A stretch of DNA of 64,000 nucleotides from Herpetosiphon giganteus (GTDB taxonomy: Bacteria; Chloroflexota; Chloroflexia; Chloroflexales; Herpetosiphonaceae), in NCBI RefSeq assembly GCF_016907925.1, contig NZ_JAFBCZ010000004.1, positions 1 through 64,000 on the forward strand, given 5' to 3'. Made by a program: the position numbers and the translations under genes. This document shows, piece after piece, positions 41,800 through 49,391 of the stretch. Under the pieces are notes generated by a model that saw only the letters and a list, made by a program, of their open reading frames with translations, was not told the origin of the DNA and did no database searches. Each line of letters opens with the position of its first letter. Positions within the stretch are counted from its first letter, which is position 1.

Positions 41800-42930
41800 A
41801 TGGTGAAGCGGACACTGCGCTCGGTTTTGTTTGGGTTTATCGGGGTCGCGGTGTTACTGGGGTTTGCCCAATCGGCACAGGCCGAAGGCAAGCCAACGTT
41901 CTATCTACCAACACCACCTGGTCAAACATGGGAAGTTATCCAAGGCTATAACTGCGGAACACACGATAGTTGGGGTCGGCTCTCGTTCGATTTGGTCAAT
42001 ACCGAAGGCGATACCTACGGAGCACCCATCTATGCAGCCGCAGATGGCACAATCTTTTTCTGGACAGGCCGCTCTGGCTCGCTGATTCTCTCACACGGCG
42101 ATGGCTACTACACAATGTACTCCCACTTGTCATCGTGGATCGAAGCGCCAACTGGTACTTCGGTCAAACGCGGTCAGTATATTGGTAATGCAGGTGCGAC
42201 CAATCCCTCACCCACAGTTCCCCATTTACACTTTACCGTATTCCGTGGCGATGGTCCATACGCCTACAATCGCCAACCGGTCGCTTTAGCCTTTGCTGAA
42301 GGCTATAACTTCCCGGATAATGGTGGCTGTAATCAATATGCTGGGAGCTTATTAACCGCCAATGGCGAGGCCGATACGATCGCTCCAACTTTAGAGTGGT
42401 CTGGCCCAGCCGAACGCACATGGGTTAATAGCGGGCGGCTCGATTGGAACTTGAGCGATAATCAAAGCATCCAAGGCTTTAGCCAAAACTGGGATGCACC
42501 AGCAGCCAGCGATAAGCCGCAATTCGCCGCCGAAACAGGCTACCTTGATCTGATCGCAGGTCAACATATCGCCAATGTTACGGCGTGGGATGCAGCCGGC
42601 AATACTGCAAGCTTCCAGCGCGAAATTTGGTTTGATCCAACCGCGCCCAGCCTGCCAACCACCACTGTTACCGAGAGTCTCACCCTCAACGGCAGTCAAA
42701 GCAGTTTGGTGCTCAATTGGCAAGCTGCCAGCGATGCAGATTCGGGCCTGCGCGGCTACCAACTCTACTTCGGTACTGATCCGCAAGGCACGAGCGAATG
42801 GTTTGTCGCCGAACAACAAGTTGATGTTGGCTTGCGCGAACCAGGCCTCTACTACTTCCGCATTCGCAGCGAAGATAATGCCCATAATTTCAGCGAATGG
42901 ACGACGCTGCAAACCGTGCAGATTAATTAA
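41800..42930 (+). CDS. Secreted M23 family metallopeptidase
   Basis: 376 residues. Signal peptide 1-28 (cleaved after AQA). The M23 (LytM) domain spans about 40-175: THDSWGRLSFDLV supplies His and Asp ligands (a longer spacing than the classic HxxxD), YTMYSHLSS holds an active-site His and VPHLHFTV is the HxH motif. Two fibronectin- or Ig-like domains follow (APTLEWSGP...IWFDPTAPS and LVLNWQAASDADSGLRGYQLYF). It should cut peptide cross-links in cell walls, either its own or those of prey. GGAGG before ATG 41800 fixes the start; the frame open to 41686 overlaps the promoter. It ends in the terminator at 42955-43004. Confidence 0.9.
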   Translation: MVKRTLRSVLFGFIGVAVLLGFAQSAQAEGKPTFYLPTPPGQTWEVIQGYNCGTHDSWGRLSFDLVNTEGDTYGAPIYAAADGTIFFWTGRSGSLILSHGDGYYTMYSHLSSWIEAPTGTSVKRGQYIGNAGATNPSPTVPHLHFTVFRGDGPYAYNRQPVALAFAEGYNFPDNGGCNQYAGSLLTANGEADTIAPTLEWSGPAERTWVNSGRLDWNLSDNQSIQGFSQNWDAPAASDKPQFAAETGYLDLIAGQHIANVTAWDAAGNTASFQREIWFDPTAPSLPTTTVTESLTLNGSQSSLVLNWQAASDADSGLRGYQLYFGTDPQGTSEWFVAEQQVDVGLREPGLYYFRIRSEDNAHNFSEWTTLQTVQIN

Positions 42931-42954
42931 AGCTCCAACTATTCCACCCAATTT

Positions 42955-43004
42955 ATAGCGTATAGCCGCGCAGTTGAAAGTGCGTTGGGCTATACGCTAT
43001 TTTT
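42955..43004 (+). terminator. Terminator of the M23 peptidase gene
   Basis: ATAGCGTATAGCC (42955-42967) pairs perfectly with GGCTATACGCTAT (42988-43000), followed by TTTTT. The 20-base loop is long but the 13-bp stem and T run are clear. Confidence 0.85.
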
Positions 43005-43191
43005 CACCCCACATCTAACCCAGCCCACCGATTTTGCTGAACGCGATTTTGTTGCTCTTAATGTTCAAGCAACAGCCTTGGGAACGCAGTATCAATTTTG
43101 GGCATGGGTTGAAACCAGCGGCGTGCATTATTTTGCAATCACCGTGGCAGCTGATGGCACACTTACAACTGAATCAAGTTTTAGCCGTTAA
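42985..43191 (+). CDS. Short ORF of uncertain status (possible gene remnant)
   Basis: 68 codons from a TTG that lies inside the 3' arm of the terminator stem, with no ribosome site. The composition looks protein-like (FWAWVETSGVHYFAITVAADG is plausible beta-sheet), so it may be the end of a decayed gene or a small protein with a start further in. I do not recognise it. Expression behind the terminator is doubtful. Confidence 0.25.
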   Translation: MGYTLFFTPHLTQPTDFAERDFVALNVQATALGTQYQFWAWVETSGVHYFAITVAADGTLTTESSFSR

Positions 43192-43229
43192 ATCCCCCCA
43201 AAGGTGTTGAAAGTAAGAATTGAGTGTCA

Positions 43230-43258
43230 TTGCACAGCCAATCAATGACCTTTATACT
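43230..43258 (+). promoter_or_regulatory. Promoter of the GIDE-domain gene
   Basis: TTGCAC (43230-43235), 17 bp and TATACT (43253-43258). The start near 43265 leaves a leader of about 25 bases with GGGAGG before ATG 43290. Confidence 0.7.
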
Positions 43259-43289
43259 CACGTTACTAGCCTTTGGGAGGATCGCTGAT

Positions 43290-44081
43290 ATGGTGTTCTT
43301 TGGGATCATCTTGCTGATCGCTGCTGTCATCTGCTTCTTCTTCGCTCGCAGTCAATCCAACAAACTGGCCGATCTGAATGCCACCGACACCTACACCACC
43401 ACAATGCTGCATGACCTGCATAAAAAGGTTGTTGCAACGCTCGGGGCTGAAGCACTTGCCGAACCCTGCGAAATCGAAGGAACCGTCAGTTGCGATAATC
43501 CATTGGTCGCCCCGATTTCTGGCAAAACCTGTATTGCCTATCGGTTTTCATTAACCCGCGAATATAGCGAGGTTGTGCACGATACCGATAGCGAAGGCCG
43601 CAAACGAACTCGCACCCAAACTGGCAGCGAAACCATCAAAACCGAGGAAGAATGCGCCTATTTCTGGATCAATGATAATTTTGGCAAGGCCTGGGTTGAC
43701 CCAACTGATGCTGAAATTGAGTATGTAGCAGGTCAAAATATTTTGCTGCCTTCGCCAGATAAAGCTTCGATTCTGCAATTTGGTGATTTTGAATTTTCTG
43801 CTCCAGCCTCAAATAATGGCGCTCGCCGCACGACCGGCTATCGTGCGCAAGAAGAACTGTTTACCGATGATGGACGAGCGTATATTCTTGGCTGTGTGGT
43901 TGATGACGAAGGTGAACCAACCATCGCGTACCGCGATAAAAAGCTCAAACGTATGCTTGTTAGCCGCCAAACTGAACGTGAATTAGCCAAAAGCGCCGCC
44001 GGATGGTCACGTAACTTGTATTATGGCGCTGCTGGCACAGCCATCGCTGGCATCATTTTCACCGTAATGGGTTTACTTTAA
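43290..44081 (+). CDS. GIDE-domain membrane protein (prokaryotic MUL1/E3-ligase-like)
   Basis: 263 residues with a membrane helix at each end (about 3-20 and 242-262). Between them the GIDE pattern is seen: CEIEGTVSCDNPLVAPISGKTCIAYRFSLTREYSEVV, then ECAYFWINDNFGKAWVDPTDAEIEYV and YILGCVVDDEGEPTI. GIDE is the intermembrane domain of the mitochondrial E3 ligase MUL1; bacterial members lack the RING and their job is unknown. GGGAGG and the promoter at 43230-43258 support ATG 43290; the frame to 43224 overlaps the promoter. The 3' end overlaps the convergent membrane-protein gene by nine bases. Confidence 0.8.
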   Translation: MVFFGIILLIAAVICFFFARSQSNKLADLNATDTYTTTMLHDLHKKVVATLGAEALAEPCEIEGTVSCDNPLVAPISGKTCIAYRFSLTREYSEVVHDTDSEGRKRTRTQTGSETIKTEEECAYFWINDNFGKAWVDPTDAEIEYVAGQNILLPSPDKASILQFGDFEFSAPASNNGARRTTGYRAQEELFTDDGRAYILGCVVDDEGEPTIAYRDKKLKRMLVSRQTERELAKSAAGWSRNLYYGAAGTAIAGIIFTVMGLL

Positions 44082-46025
44082 GCTGCCATAGACCCGTAAA
44101 ATTGGATCGATCGCGCTGAGGTGGCTCAAAGCCCATGCCAAACAGACTGCTTGAACTGCCTCAGCCAGCCAACGACTACCTCGCGGCCAGCGCCACGCCT
44201 GCCCGCGCAACCATTCCAACCAATACGCGCCCAATACCAACAACAATGGCACAATCGGCAAATAAAAGCGATCTTTATTCCAAGTCAGGGCAATAATGGG
44301 AATGTAGCACAAGCTCAGCCACGCCAACAAACTCAAACGGGCATCAGCGCGTTTCAGCAATGCCAAGCCCAGCCCCAACAGCATCAATAACCCAAAGGGC
44401 CAGATAAAAATCGTGTGCAAGGTGAAGCTGAAAAATTGGCTTAAATTCGCTTGCCAATGGCCAAACAACCCATAAGGATCAAAGGCCACAATATCATAAA
44501 GCCCGGTTTCGCTGGCGGTCGTTGCAATCGCCTCGGGGCTAGCAGCAGCCACCACCGGATCAACCCGATTGTAGGCGGCTTGCCAGATATTTTCATATTG
44601 TTGCGAAAAGAAGGGTCGCCCTGTATCACGAATATCAAGCACCCACTGCGGCGCAGAGCCAAGCACAAATCCCGCTACCAGCAAGGTAGGCGCAAACAAA
44701 CGCCCCAAACGCTGCGGCCAACGCGGCGGCGCGGGCAGCGCTTGCAGCCACAACCAAGGCAACACCAACACCATCATCACAATCGATTGAAAACGGAATA
44801 AATAGGCTACGCCCAAAAGCAAACCAGCGAGCACAACCCGGCGTTTGCTTAGCGCTGGCTGCCAGAGCAATACCAGCAAAGCCGCCAAAAAAGCTGGCAA
44901 TTGCACACTATCGCTGCTTGCAACCACCCCAAATGCCAGCAACAGCGGAGTTGCCAAAGCCAAAACCAAGCCTAGCAACGCACCCCGCAAGGCCAAAATG
45001 CGGTAGGCAATCAACGCCGTCAGGATCAAGGTTATAAGGATGCTGATAAAACCCGCCGTCTGGCCAATCGCCAACTGATCGCCATCCCAGAGCAGGCCAA
45101 GCCATAAAATCAGTGGAAAGCCAAGCGGATAAAAGGGATGCGCACGAAAGACCGAGGCCGCTGAGCTGCCATGATTCGAGTGCCAGCCAAAATCAGGCCC
45201 TTGCACCAGCCACCACTTGCGCGAAAGCAGCATCACAATTGCTGCAATCCCAATTAAACCAAGCACTGGCAGCGCTTGCCGCCAGCCTTGCCAAGGCCAA
45301 TGCAACAGGGCCAACGCTGCCAACGGCAAAATAAGCAAACTTGGCGCAAAGCGAATTGGCCACCAAACCGCCTGATCATTGGCCAACCAAGTCAAGCCGC
45401 CGAATAGTAAGCTCGCTCCAATTGCTGCCGCCGCCAACCACAGCCAAGCCTTGCGCTGTTGCGGCCTGATCAAAGCGGTTAAACTCACCACCAAAGCCGT
45501 AATCCAAGCAAATGGCAACAGCGAGACGCGGCCCGCTGGCGACCAACTGAGATTTTGCAAAACCACGCCCAAAGCTCGTTGATCGCTGCCTTCAAGGATT
45601 TGTAACTCGCTGCTGAGGCTCAGTTGCTGATCGCTCGCCCAACGCAGCCAATTCAATGAGGCATCTGGCTGCCAGAAAATTTGATAATAGCGCGGCGCAT
45701 TGCTAACTGGTAAATTCAGCACTTCATGGCCAGCAGCATTAAGTTGCACCAGCGTTGTGGTTACTGGTGAAACGAGGGTTAAGCCAAGCATATAGCTCGT
45801 ATGGGTGGCGGGCGTGCCAATAATGCCTTGGCCGTTAGTCCAGCGATAGGCTCCCAACTCTGAACGTTCTTTGGTTTGAAAGCCTTCAACCAGCCATGGC
45901 GAATCGGTTTTGCCGCCAATCGTAATTTGGGCTGGTTTGCGTTGTAGCACCCAAACCAAGGTTATGGCTAAACAAAGGGCTAAAATAGCCAGAAAACTGC
46001 TAATTTGAATAATTCTACGCTGCAC
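44073..46025 (-). CDS. GT39-like multi-pass glycosyltransferase
   Basis: 650 residues with about a dozen helices after an N-terminal extracytoplasmic beta domain (residues 30-150). The first large loop following the N-terminal domain is typical of ArnT/PMT-like enzymes, with FRAHPFYPLGFPLILW and LALATPLLLAFGVVASSDSVQLPAFLAALLVLL around the canonical region; I do not see a clear DD or DE catalytic pair. Such proteins transfer sugars from polyprenyl phosphates to proteins or lipids at the outer membrane face. The start is GTG 46025. Monocistronic; it overlaps the GIDE gene at its 3' end. Family call moderate, substrate unknown. Confidence 0.7.
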   Translation of the reverse strand: MQRRIIQISSFLAILALCLAITLVWVLQRKPAQITIGGKTDSPWLVEGFQTKERSELGAYRWTNGQGIIGTPATHTSYMLGLTLVSPVTTTLVQLNAAGHEVLNLPVSNAPRYYQIFWQPDASLNWLRWASDQQLSLSSELQILEGSDQRALGVVLQNLSWSPAGRVSLLPFAWITALVVSLTALIRPQQRKAWLWLAAAAIGASLLFGGLTWLANDQAVWWPIRFAPSLLILPLAALALLHWPWQGWRQALPVLGLIGIAAIVMLLSRKWWLVQGPDFGWHSNHGSSAASVFRAHPFYPLGFPLILWLGLLWDGDQLAIGQTAGFISILITLILTALIAYRILALRGALLGLVLALATPLLLAFGVVASSDSVQLPAFLAALLVLLWQPALSKRRVVLAGLLLGVAYLFRFQSIVMMVLVLPWLWLQALPAPPRWPQRLGRLFAPTLLVAGFVLGSAPQWVLDIRDTGRPFFSQQYENIWQAAYNRVDPVVAAASPEAIATTASETGLYDIVAFDPYGLFGHWQANLSQFFSFTLHTIFIWPFGLLMLLGLGLALLKRADARLSLLAWLSLCYIPIIALTWNKDRFYLPIVPLLLVLGAYWLEWLRGQAWRWPRGSRWLAEAVQAVCLAWALSHLSAIDPILRVYGSLK

Positions 46026-46098
46026 GATTGGCCAATCCTTGTCACCTAAACTAGTTCAGGCCCATCGTAGCATATGCGCCGCAATTCAAGCAATTCAG

Positions 46099-46386
46099 CT
46101 ATTGCTTAATCCATTGGCTGCGTAAACGCTGCATAACTTGGGCTTCGTAGCCCAATAATTCACGGGTAATCAAGGCCATGCGGGGCTGCAAATCGTTCAG
46201 CGAGCGCATTTGATGCAGCATTTGCTTGCCCAAGCGCTTGCTCACATTGGTATAGATTTGTTCGAACATGCCATAGCTTTCGGGCAGTGAATGCGGCTTG
46301 ATATTCCAGCCACATTCACACCATGGCAAATAGGCAGCGTTGAGCGCAAGCTGACGCTGGCACTGGGGACATGCTTGTTGCTGCAT
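46099..46386 (-). CDS. Small zinc-ribbon protein
   Basis: 95 residues. The first 30 residues hold a ribbon, CPQCQRQL with PWCECGWNIKP, in which CPxC and CxC could bind zinc. The remainder (ESYGMFEQIYTNVSKRLGKQ) is helical and charged. The ribbon resembles the N-terminus of some M48-type metalloproteases, but no protease domain follows here, so it may be a trimmed relative. The ATG has a weak GAGAGAG site. It lies between the GT39-like gene and the thioesterase gene on the same strand, without tight linkage. No function assigned. Confidence 0.6.
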   Translation of the reverse strand: MQQQACPQCQRQLALNAAYLPWCECGWNIKPHSLPESYGMFEQIYTNVSKRLGKQMLHQMRSLNDLQPRMALITRELLGYEAQVMQRLRSQWIKQ

Positions 46387-46475
46387 AACTCTCTCTCATC
46401 AATCAGAAATCGACATTGAGCTAGCGCCAGTCTAACGTAGCCGCTAGCAACCACAATCAGACATACGACCGAGAT

Positions 46476-46868
46476 TTAAGCGCCTTGATAGGTGGCAACC
46501 TGCTGGCGAAACGAATCGGGAATTGGCACCGAACGCTGGCTTTTGAAATCAAACCAAATCAATTCGGTCGAGCCTTGGGTCACAATTTCGTTGCCGCGCT
46601 TGAGGGTATACAGCATGGTAAAGCTTTTCGTGCCAATTCGCGAAACTTCCACGCTGCCCTGCAATTGGTCGCCGAAAAAGACTGGCATGAGGTAGCGCAC
46701 CGTCGCCTCGCCCAAAATAAACGGCACGTCGGCCAACTCCACCGCACCCAATAATTCAATTGCAAACTGTAACCGCAGGGTTTCAAAATAGGTCAAATAG
46801 ACAGCATTATTGACATGCCCCAGCCCATCCAAATCGCGAAACCGTACTTCGATTGGATATTCAAATGC
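46476..46868 (-). CDS. Acyl-CoA thioesterase, YbgC/FadM-like hotdog fold
   Basis: 130 residues with the hotdog pattern of the 4-hydroxybenzoyl-CoA thioesterase group. VRFRDLDGLGHVNNAVYLTYFETLRL, near residues 8-33, contains the catalytic Asp and the GHVNN helix start, followed by RYLMPVFFGDQLQGSVEVSRIGTKSFTMLYTL. It hydrolyses acyl-CoA thioesters, usually short or medium chain. GGAGGG six bases before ATG 46868 supports this start over 46892. Monocistronic; specificity unknown. Confidence 0.88.
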   Translation of the reverse strand, partial: AFEYPIEVRFRDLDGLGHVNNAVYLTYFETLRLQFAIELLGAVELADVPFILGEATVRYLMPVFFGDQLQGSVEVSRIGTKSFTMLYTLKRGNEIVTQGSTELIWFDFKSQRSVPIPDSFRQQVATYQGA

Positions 46869-47054
46869 CATCGATGCCCTCCAACCAGCCAAATAGGCAT
46901 AAAATTTGGCCTATTGTAACAAATTTCTCAAAATAGTGGGCTTGTTGATAACCTTGTCTTTCGCAAATCTTTGTGATATTCTGCACATAGCTGTAGCAAG
47001 GGCAAGCGCATGGGGCAATTGAACGAGCGAGCAGCGTCACAAGGGGGTTTTAGC

Positions 47055-47606
47055 ATGAGCGACAATCCATTTCTTGACCGATTTCGTGAGCAAAGCCGGA
47101 CAGCAGGTAAAGTCAAACCAGCAACACCAACGCCCGAAACACCAAGCGAAGCAGAAAAACCCAAACGCGGCCCATCGCTCACTGCTCAACGTGCTGGCTC
47201 AATTGCCGAACAGCGCATTCAAGCAGCCATGGAAGATGGCATGTTTGATAATTTGCCCGGCGAAGGCCAGCCAATCGATTTAAACGACGATATGTATATT
47301 CCCGCCGAGATGCGCATGGCTTTTCGGGTGATGAAAGGCAATGAGCAAGGCTCGCCATGGGGTTCTGCCCAACACGATTATAATAACCACATGAATCGCT
47401 ACCAGATTTGGTTGCGCAATAATCGTGAAACATGGGCAACAACCAGCTTCAACGAGCAAGAACGGCTGCGCCAAGAGTTGCATATTTGGGTGCGTGATCT
47501 GAATACGATCATTCATCAACTCAATGCCATGGTGCCCAACGACACGTTGCGGGTTGGCCTGGTTGTCTATGAACGTGAGTTGCGGGCCTTAGAAAGCGCC
47601 TTATAA
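47055..47606 (+). CDS. DUF1992 (DnaJ C28-like) domain protein
   Basis: 183 residues. After a Pro/Glu-rich stretch (residues 10-45), the DUF1992 core appears: GSIAEQRIQAAMEDGMFDNLPGEGQPIDLNDDMYIPAEMRMAFRVMKGNEQ, followed by a helical region of QHDYNNHMNRYQIWLRNNRETW character. The family occurs alone or with J domains and is linked to protein folding or trafficking in eukaryotes; the bacterial function is unknown. ATG 47055 follows GGGGG. It is transcribed with the CDF gene (1-base gap). No J domain is present here. Confidence 0.9.
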   Translation: MSDNPFLDRFREQSRTAGKVKPATPTPETPSEAEKPKRGPSLTAQRAGSIAEQRIQAAMEDGMFDNLPGEGQPIDLNDDMYIPAEMRMAFRVMKGNEQGSPWGSAQHDYNNHMNRYQIWLRNNRETWATTSFNEQERLRQELHIWVRDLNTIIHQLNAMVPNDTLRVGLVVYERELRALESAL

Positions 47607-47607
47607 G

Positions 47608-48525
47608 ATGTTAAATGGAAAACAGCGCTATGCTTTATTATCAATTGCTGCTGCATGCATCACGATTGGGTTGAAGTTTGGCGCATATCTTTTGACCGGA
47701 TCAATCGGGCTTTTTTCGGATGCTGCTGAATCAGTTGTTAATTTAATTGCCGCCATGATGGCCTTGTGGATGTTGACCATCGCCATGCGCCCGCCCGATC
47801 ACGACCATGCCTTCGGCCATACCAAAGCTGAATATTTTGCTAGCGGCTTAGAAGGCATGTTGATTATGCTCGCTGCGGGTAGCATTATCTGGACAGCCTG
47901 GCCCCGCGTTTTAAATCCGACCGAGATCACACGGCTCGATCTTGGCTTAGGACTTTCGATCTTGGCCACCGCCATCAATGGTGGCGTTGCGTGGATTATT
48001 ATGCGGGCTGGCAAACGCCTGCGTTCAATCACCCTGCAAGCTGATGCCCATCACTTATTTACCGACGTATGGACAACGGTTGGCGTAATTGGTGGGATTT
48101 TACTAACCAAAATAACTGGCTGGCTCGTACTTGACCCATTGATTGCTATCGCTGTAGCCTTGCATATTATCTGGATTGGCTTTCGAATTCTGCGCGAATC
48201 GGGCTACGGCTTGCTTGATAGCGCCCTATCCGACGACGATCAAGCAGTAATTGAAGATATTCTGGCGCGTTATCGCCAACGGGGCTTAGAATTTCATGCG
48301 CTGCGCACGCGCGTGGCCGGTCCACGGCGCTTTGTTTCGTTGCATGTGCTTGTACCAGGCTCGTGGAGCGTGCAAAAGGGCCATGATGTTTGTGAAACAA
48401 TCGAGTTGGCGATTGCCGCAGCGCTGCCTGATAGCCATGCCATCACCCATCTCGAACCCCTCGAAGACCCAGCCGCTTGGGATGATGAAGGCTTAGATCG
48501 AGTTAATCACGAGCCGATTAATTGA
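47608..48525 (+). CDS. Cation diffusion facilitator (CDF) metal transporter
   Basis: 305 residues with six helices. The metal-site motifs SDAAESVVN near residue 37 and ADAHHLFTDVWTT near 145 (HxxxD) match Fe/Zn-exporting CDFs, and DHDHAFGHTKAEYFAS is the typical His-rich loop before helix 3. The C-terminal 95 residues form the dimerising metallochaperone-like domain (RTRVAGPRRFVSLHVLVPG). It exports divalent metal (Zn, Fe or Mn) using proton exchange. It starts one base after DUF1992, so the two are coexpressed. The element at 48537 follows directly. Confidence 0.93.
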   Translation: MLNGKQRYALLSIAAACITIGLKFGAYLLTGSIGLFSDAAESVVNLIAAMMALWMLTIAMRPPDHDHAFGHTKAEYFASGLEGMLIMLAAGSIIWTAWPRVLNPTEITRLDLGLGLSILATAINGGVAWIIMRAGKRLRSITLQADAHHLFTDVWTTVGVIGGILLTKITGWLVLDPLIAIAVALHIIWIGFRILRESGYGLLDSALSDDDQAVIEDILARYRQRGLEFHALRTRVAGPRRFVSLHVLVPGSWSVQKGHDVCETIELAIAAALPDSHAITHLEPLEDPAAWDDEGLDRVNHEPIN

Positions 48526-48536
48526 GCAAGTGAATC

Positions 48537-48670
48537 CCCTCACCCCCAGCCCCTCTCCCACAAAAACGCGGGCGAGGGGGAGCACCAATTTTCTCCACAA
48601 ATCATGTCATGCAAAAACCACGGCCTTAAAGCCCCTCTCCCGCTGAGCGGGAGAGGGGCTGGGGTGAGGG
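48537..48670 (-). repeat. MITE-like inverted-repeat element, copy 3 (inverted)
   Basis: The outer ends CCCTCACCCCCAGCCCC and GGGGCTGGGGTGAGGG match copies 1 and 2. The core on the minus strand reads GGGGCTTTAAGGCCGTGGTTTTTGC..., then GATTTGTGGAGAAAATTGGTGC, so this copy is inverted with respect to 14568-14697. It starts 12 bases after the CDF stop and lies just upstream of the tRNA-Asp genes. Confidence 0.88.
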
Positions 48671-48753
48671 CATGCTCCCCCGCTGCATTCCATTTGCAAA
48701 AAAAACGAGTCTGTGGTAGTATATCCCCGTTGTCGCGAGGCAAACAAAAACGC

Positions 48754-48830
48754 GGGCTCGTGGTGTAGCGGCCTAACATGCCACTCTGTCACAGTGGAGA
48801 TCGGGGGTTCGAATCCCCTCGGGCCCGCCA
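48754..48830 (+). tRNA. tRNA-Asp (GTC), first copy
   Basis: 77 nt with CCA encoded. Acceptor GGGCTCG pairs with CGGGCCC (one G-U), the T arm is GGGGGTTCGAATCCCC and the anticodon stem-loop is CCACT-CTGTCAC-AGTGG, with anticodon GTC. Identical to the second copy. Confidence 0.97.
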
Positions 48831-48864
48831 ATTTTTATCTGCCAGCGCAACAACAACCTGATCG

Positions 48865-48941
48865 GGGCTCGTGGTGTAGCGGCCTAACATGCCACTCTGT
48901 CACAGTGGAGATCGGGGGTTCGAATCCCCTCGGGCCCGCCA
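48865..48941 (+). tRNA. tRNA-Asp (GTC), second copy
   Basis: 77 nt, identical to 48754-48830 and separated from it by 34 bases. It is followed five bases later by a strong hairpin terminator, so both are probably cut from one precursor. Confidence 0.97.
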
Positions 48942-48945
48942 GACG

Positions 48946-48983
48946 ATACGGACGTAGAACACTCTACGTCCGTATTTTGTTTT
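48946..48983 (+). terminator. Terminator of the tRNA-Asp pair
   Basis: ATACGGACGTAGA and TCTACGTCCGTAT form a perfect 13-bp stem around ACAC, followed by TTTGTTTT. Confidence 0.93.
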
Positions 48984-49000
48984 AGCACTGCGAGGATGAT

Positions 49001-49336
49001 GTGCTACGAACAAAAATGCGCTTTGTTACGCTATTTTGGCTTGCTGCTGCCTTGATCGCCAGCGCAGCCGTGATTAACGTGTTTTGGCAGCCATTTTCAT
49101 GGGCGTTGCTTTTGCAAACGATTGTGCATAGCTGTGTGGCTGGATTAATCGCGGTTTATGCTTTGGCAGTGCAACGAACGCCAAATCACCATCATCGCTA
49201 TCGGCGCAGCCTGCGCGATTTGCTGAGCCTGCGCTTTAGCTGGATGCCATGGCAGTTTGCCCGATTGGCCTATGCCTTAGTTTTGCTTGGCTGCGCAGCA
49301 GGGCTTGGGATCGTTCTGCTGATTCTATTGGGCTAA
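49001..49336 (+). CDS. Small three-helix membrane protein, unknown function
   Basis: 111 residues with hydrophobic helices at about 9-28, 33-56 and 85-110 and a basic loop between (RTPNHHHRYRRSLRDLL), so two loops may face the cytosol. GTG 49001 follows GAGG by five bases; an ATG at codon 6 is an alternative. It lies between the tRNA pair and the histidine kinase gene, 55 bases from the latter. I do not recognise a family. Confidence 0.65.
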   Translation: MLRTKMRFVTLFWLAAALIASAAVINVFWQPFSWALLLQTIVHSCVAGLIAVYALAVQRTPNHHHRYRRSLRDLLSLRFSWMPWQFARLAYALVLLGCAAGLGIVLLILLG

Positions 49337-49379
49337 AATCTAGGGCTCAATCTTGATTTAAAAGATTGATGGTTGATGA

Positions 49380-49385
49380 TACAAT
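49380..49385 (+). promoter_or_regulatory. -10 element for a leaderless histidine kinase transcript
   Basis: TACAAT ends exactly six bases before ATG 49392, which has no ribosome site upstream. Initiation at the usual distance would fall on or next to the A of the start codon. Confidence 0.5.
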
Positions 49386-49391
49386 ACAGCT

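Noticed and set aside
48713-48985. 90-codon frame spanning both tRNA-Asp genes
   Set aside because: The two repeated blocks of its translation are simply the two identical tRNAs read as protein.
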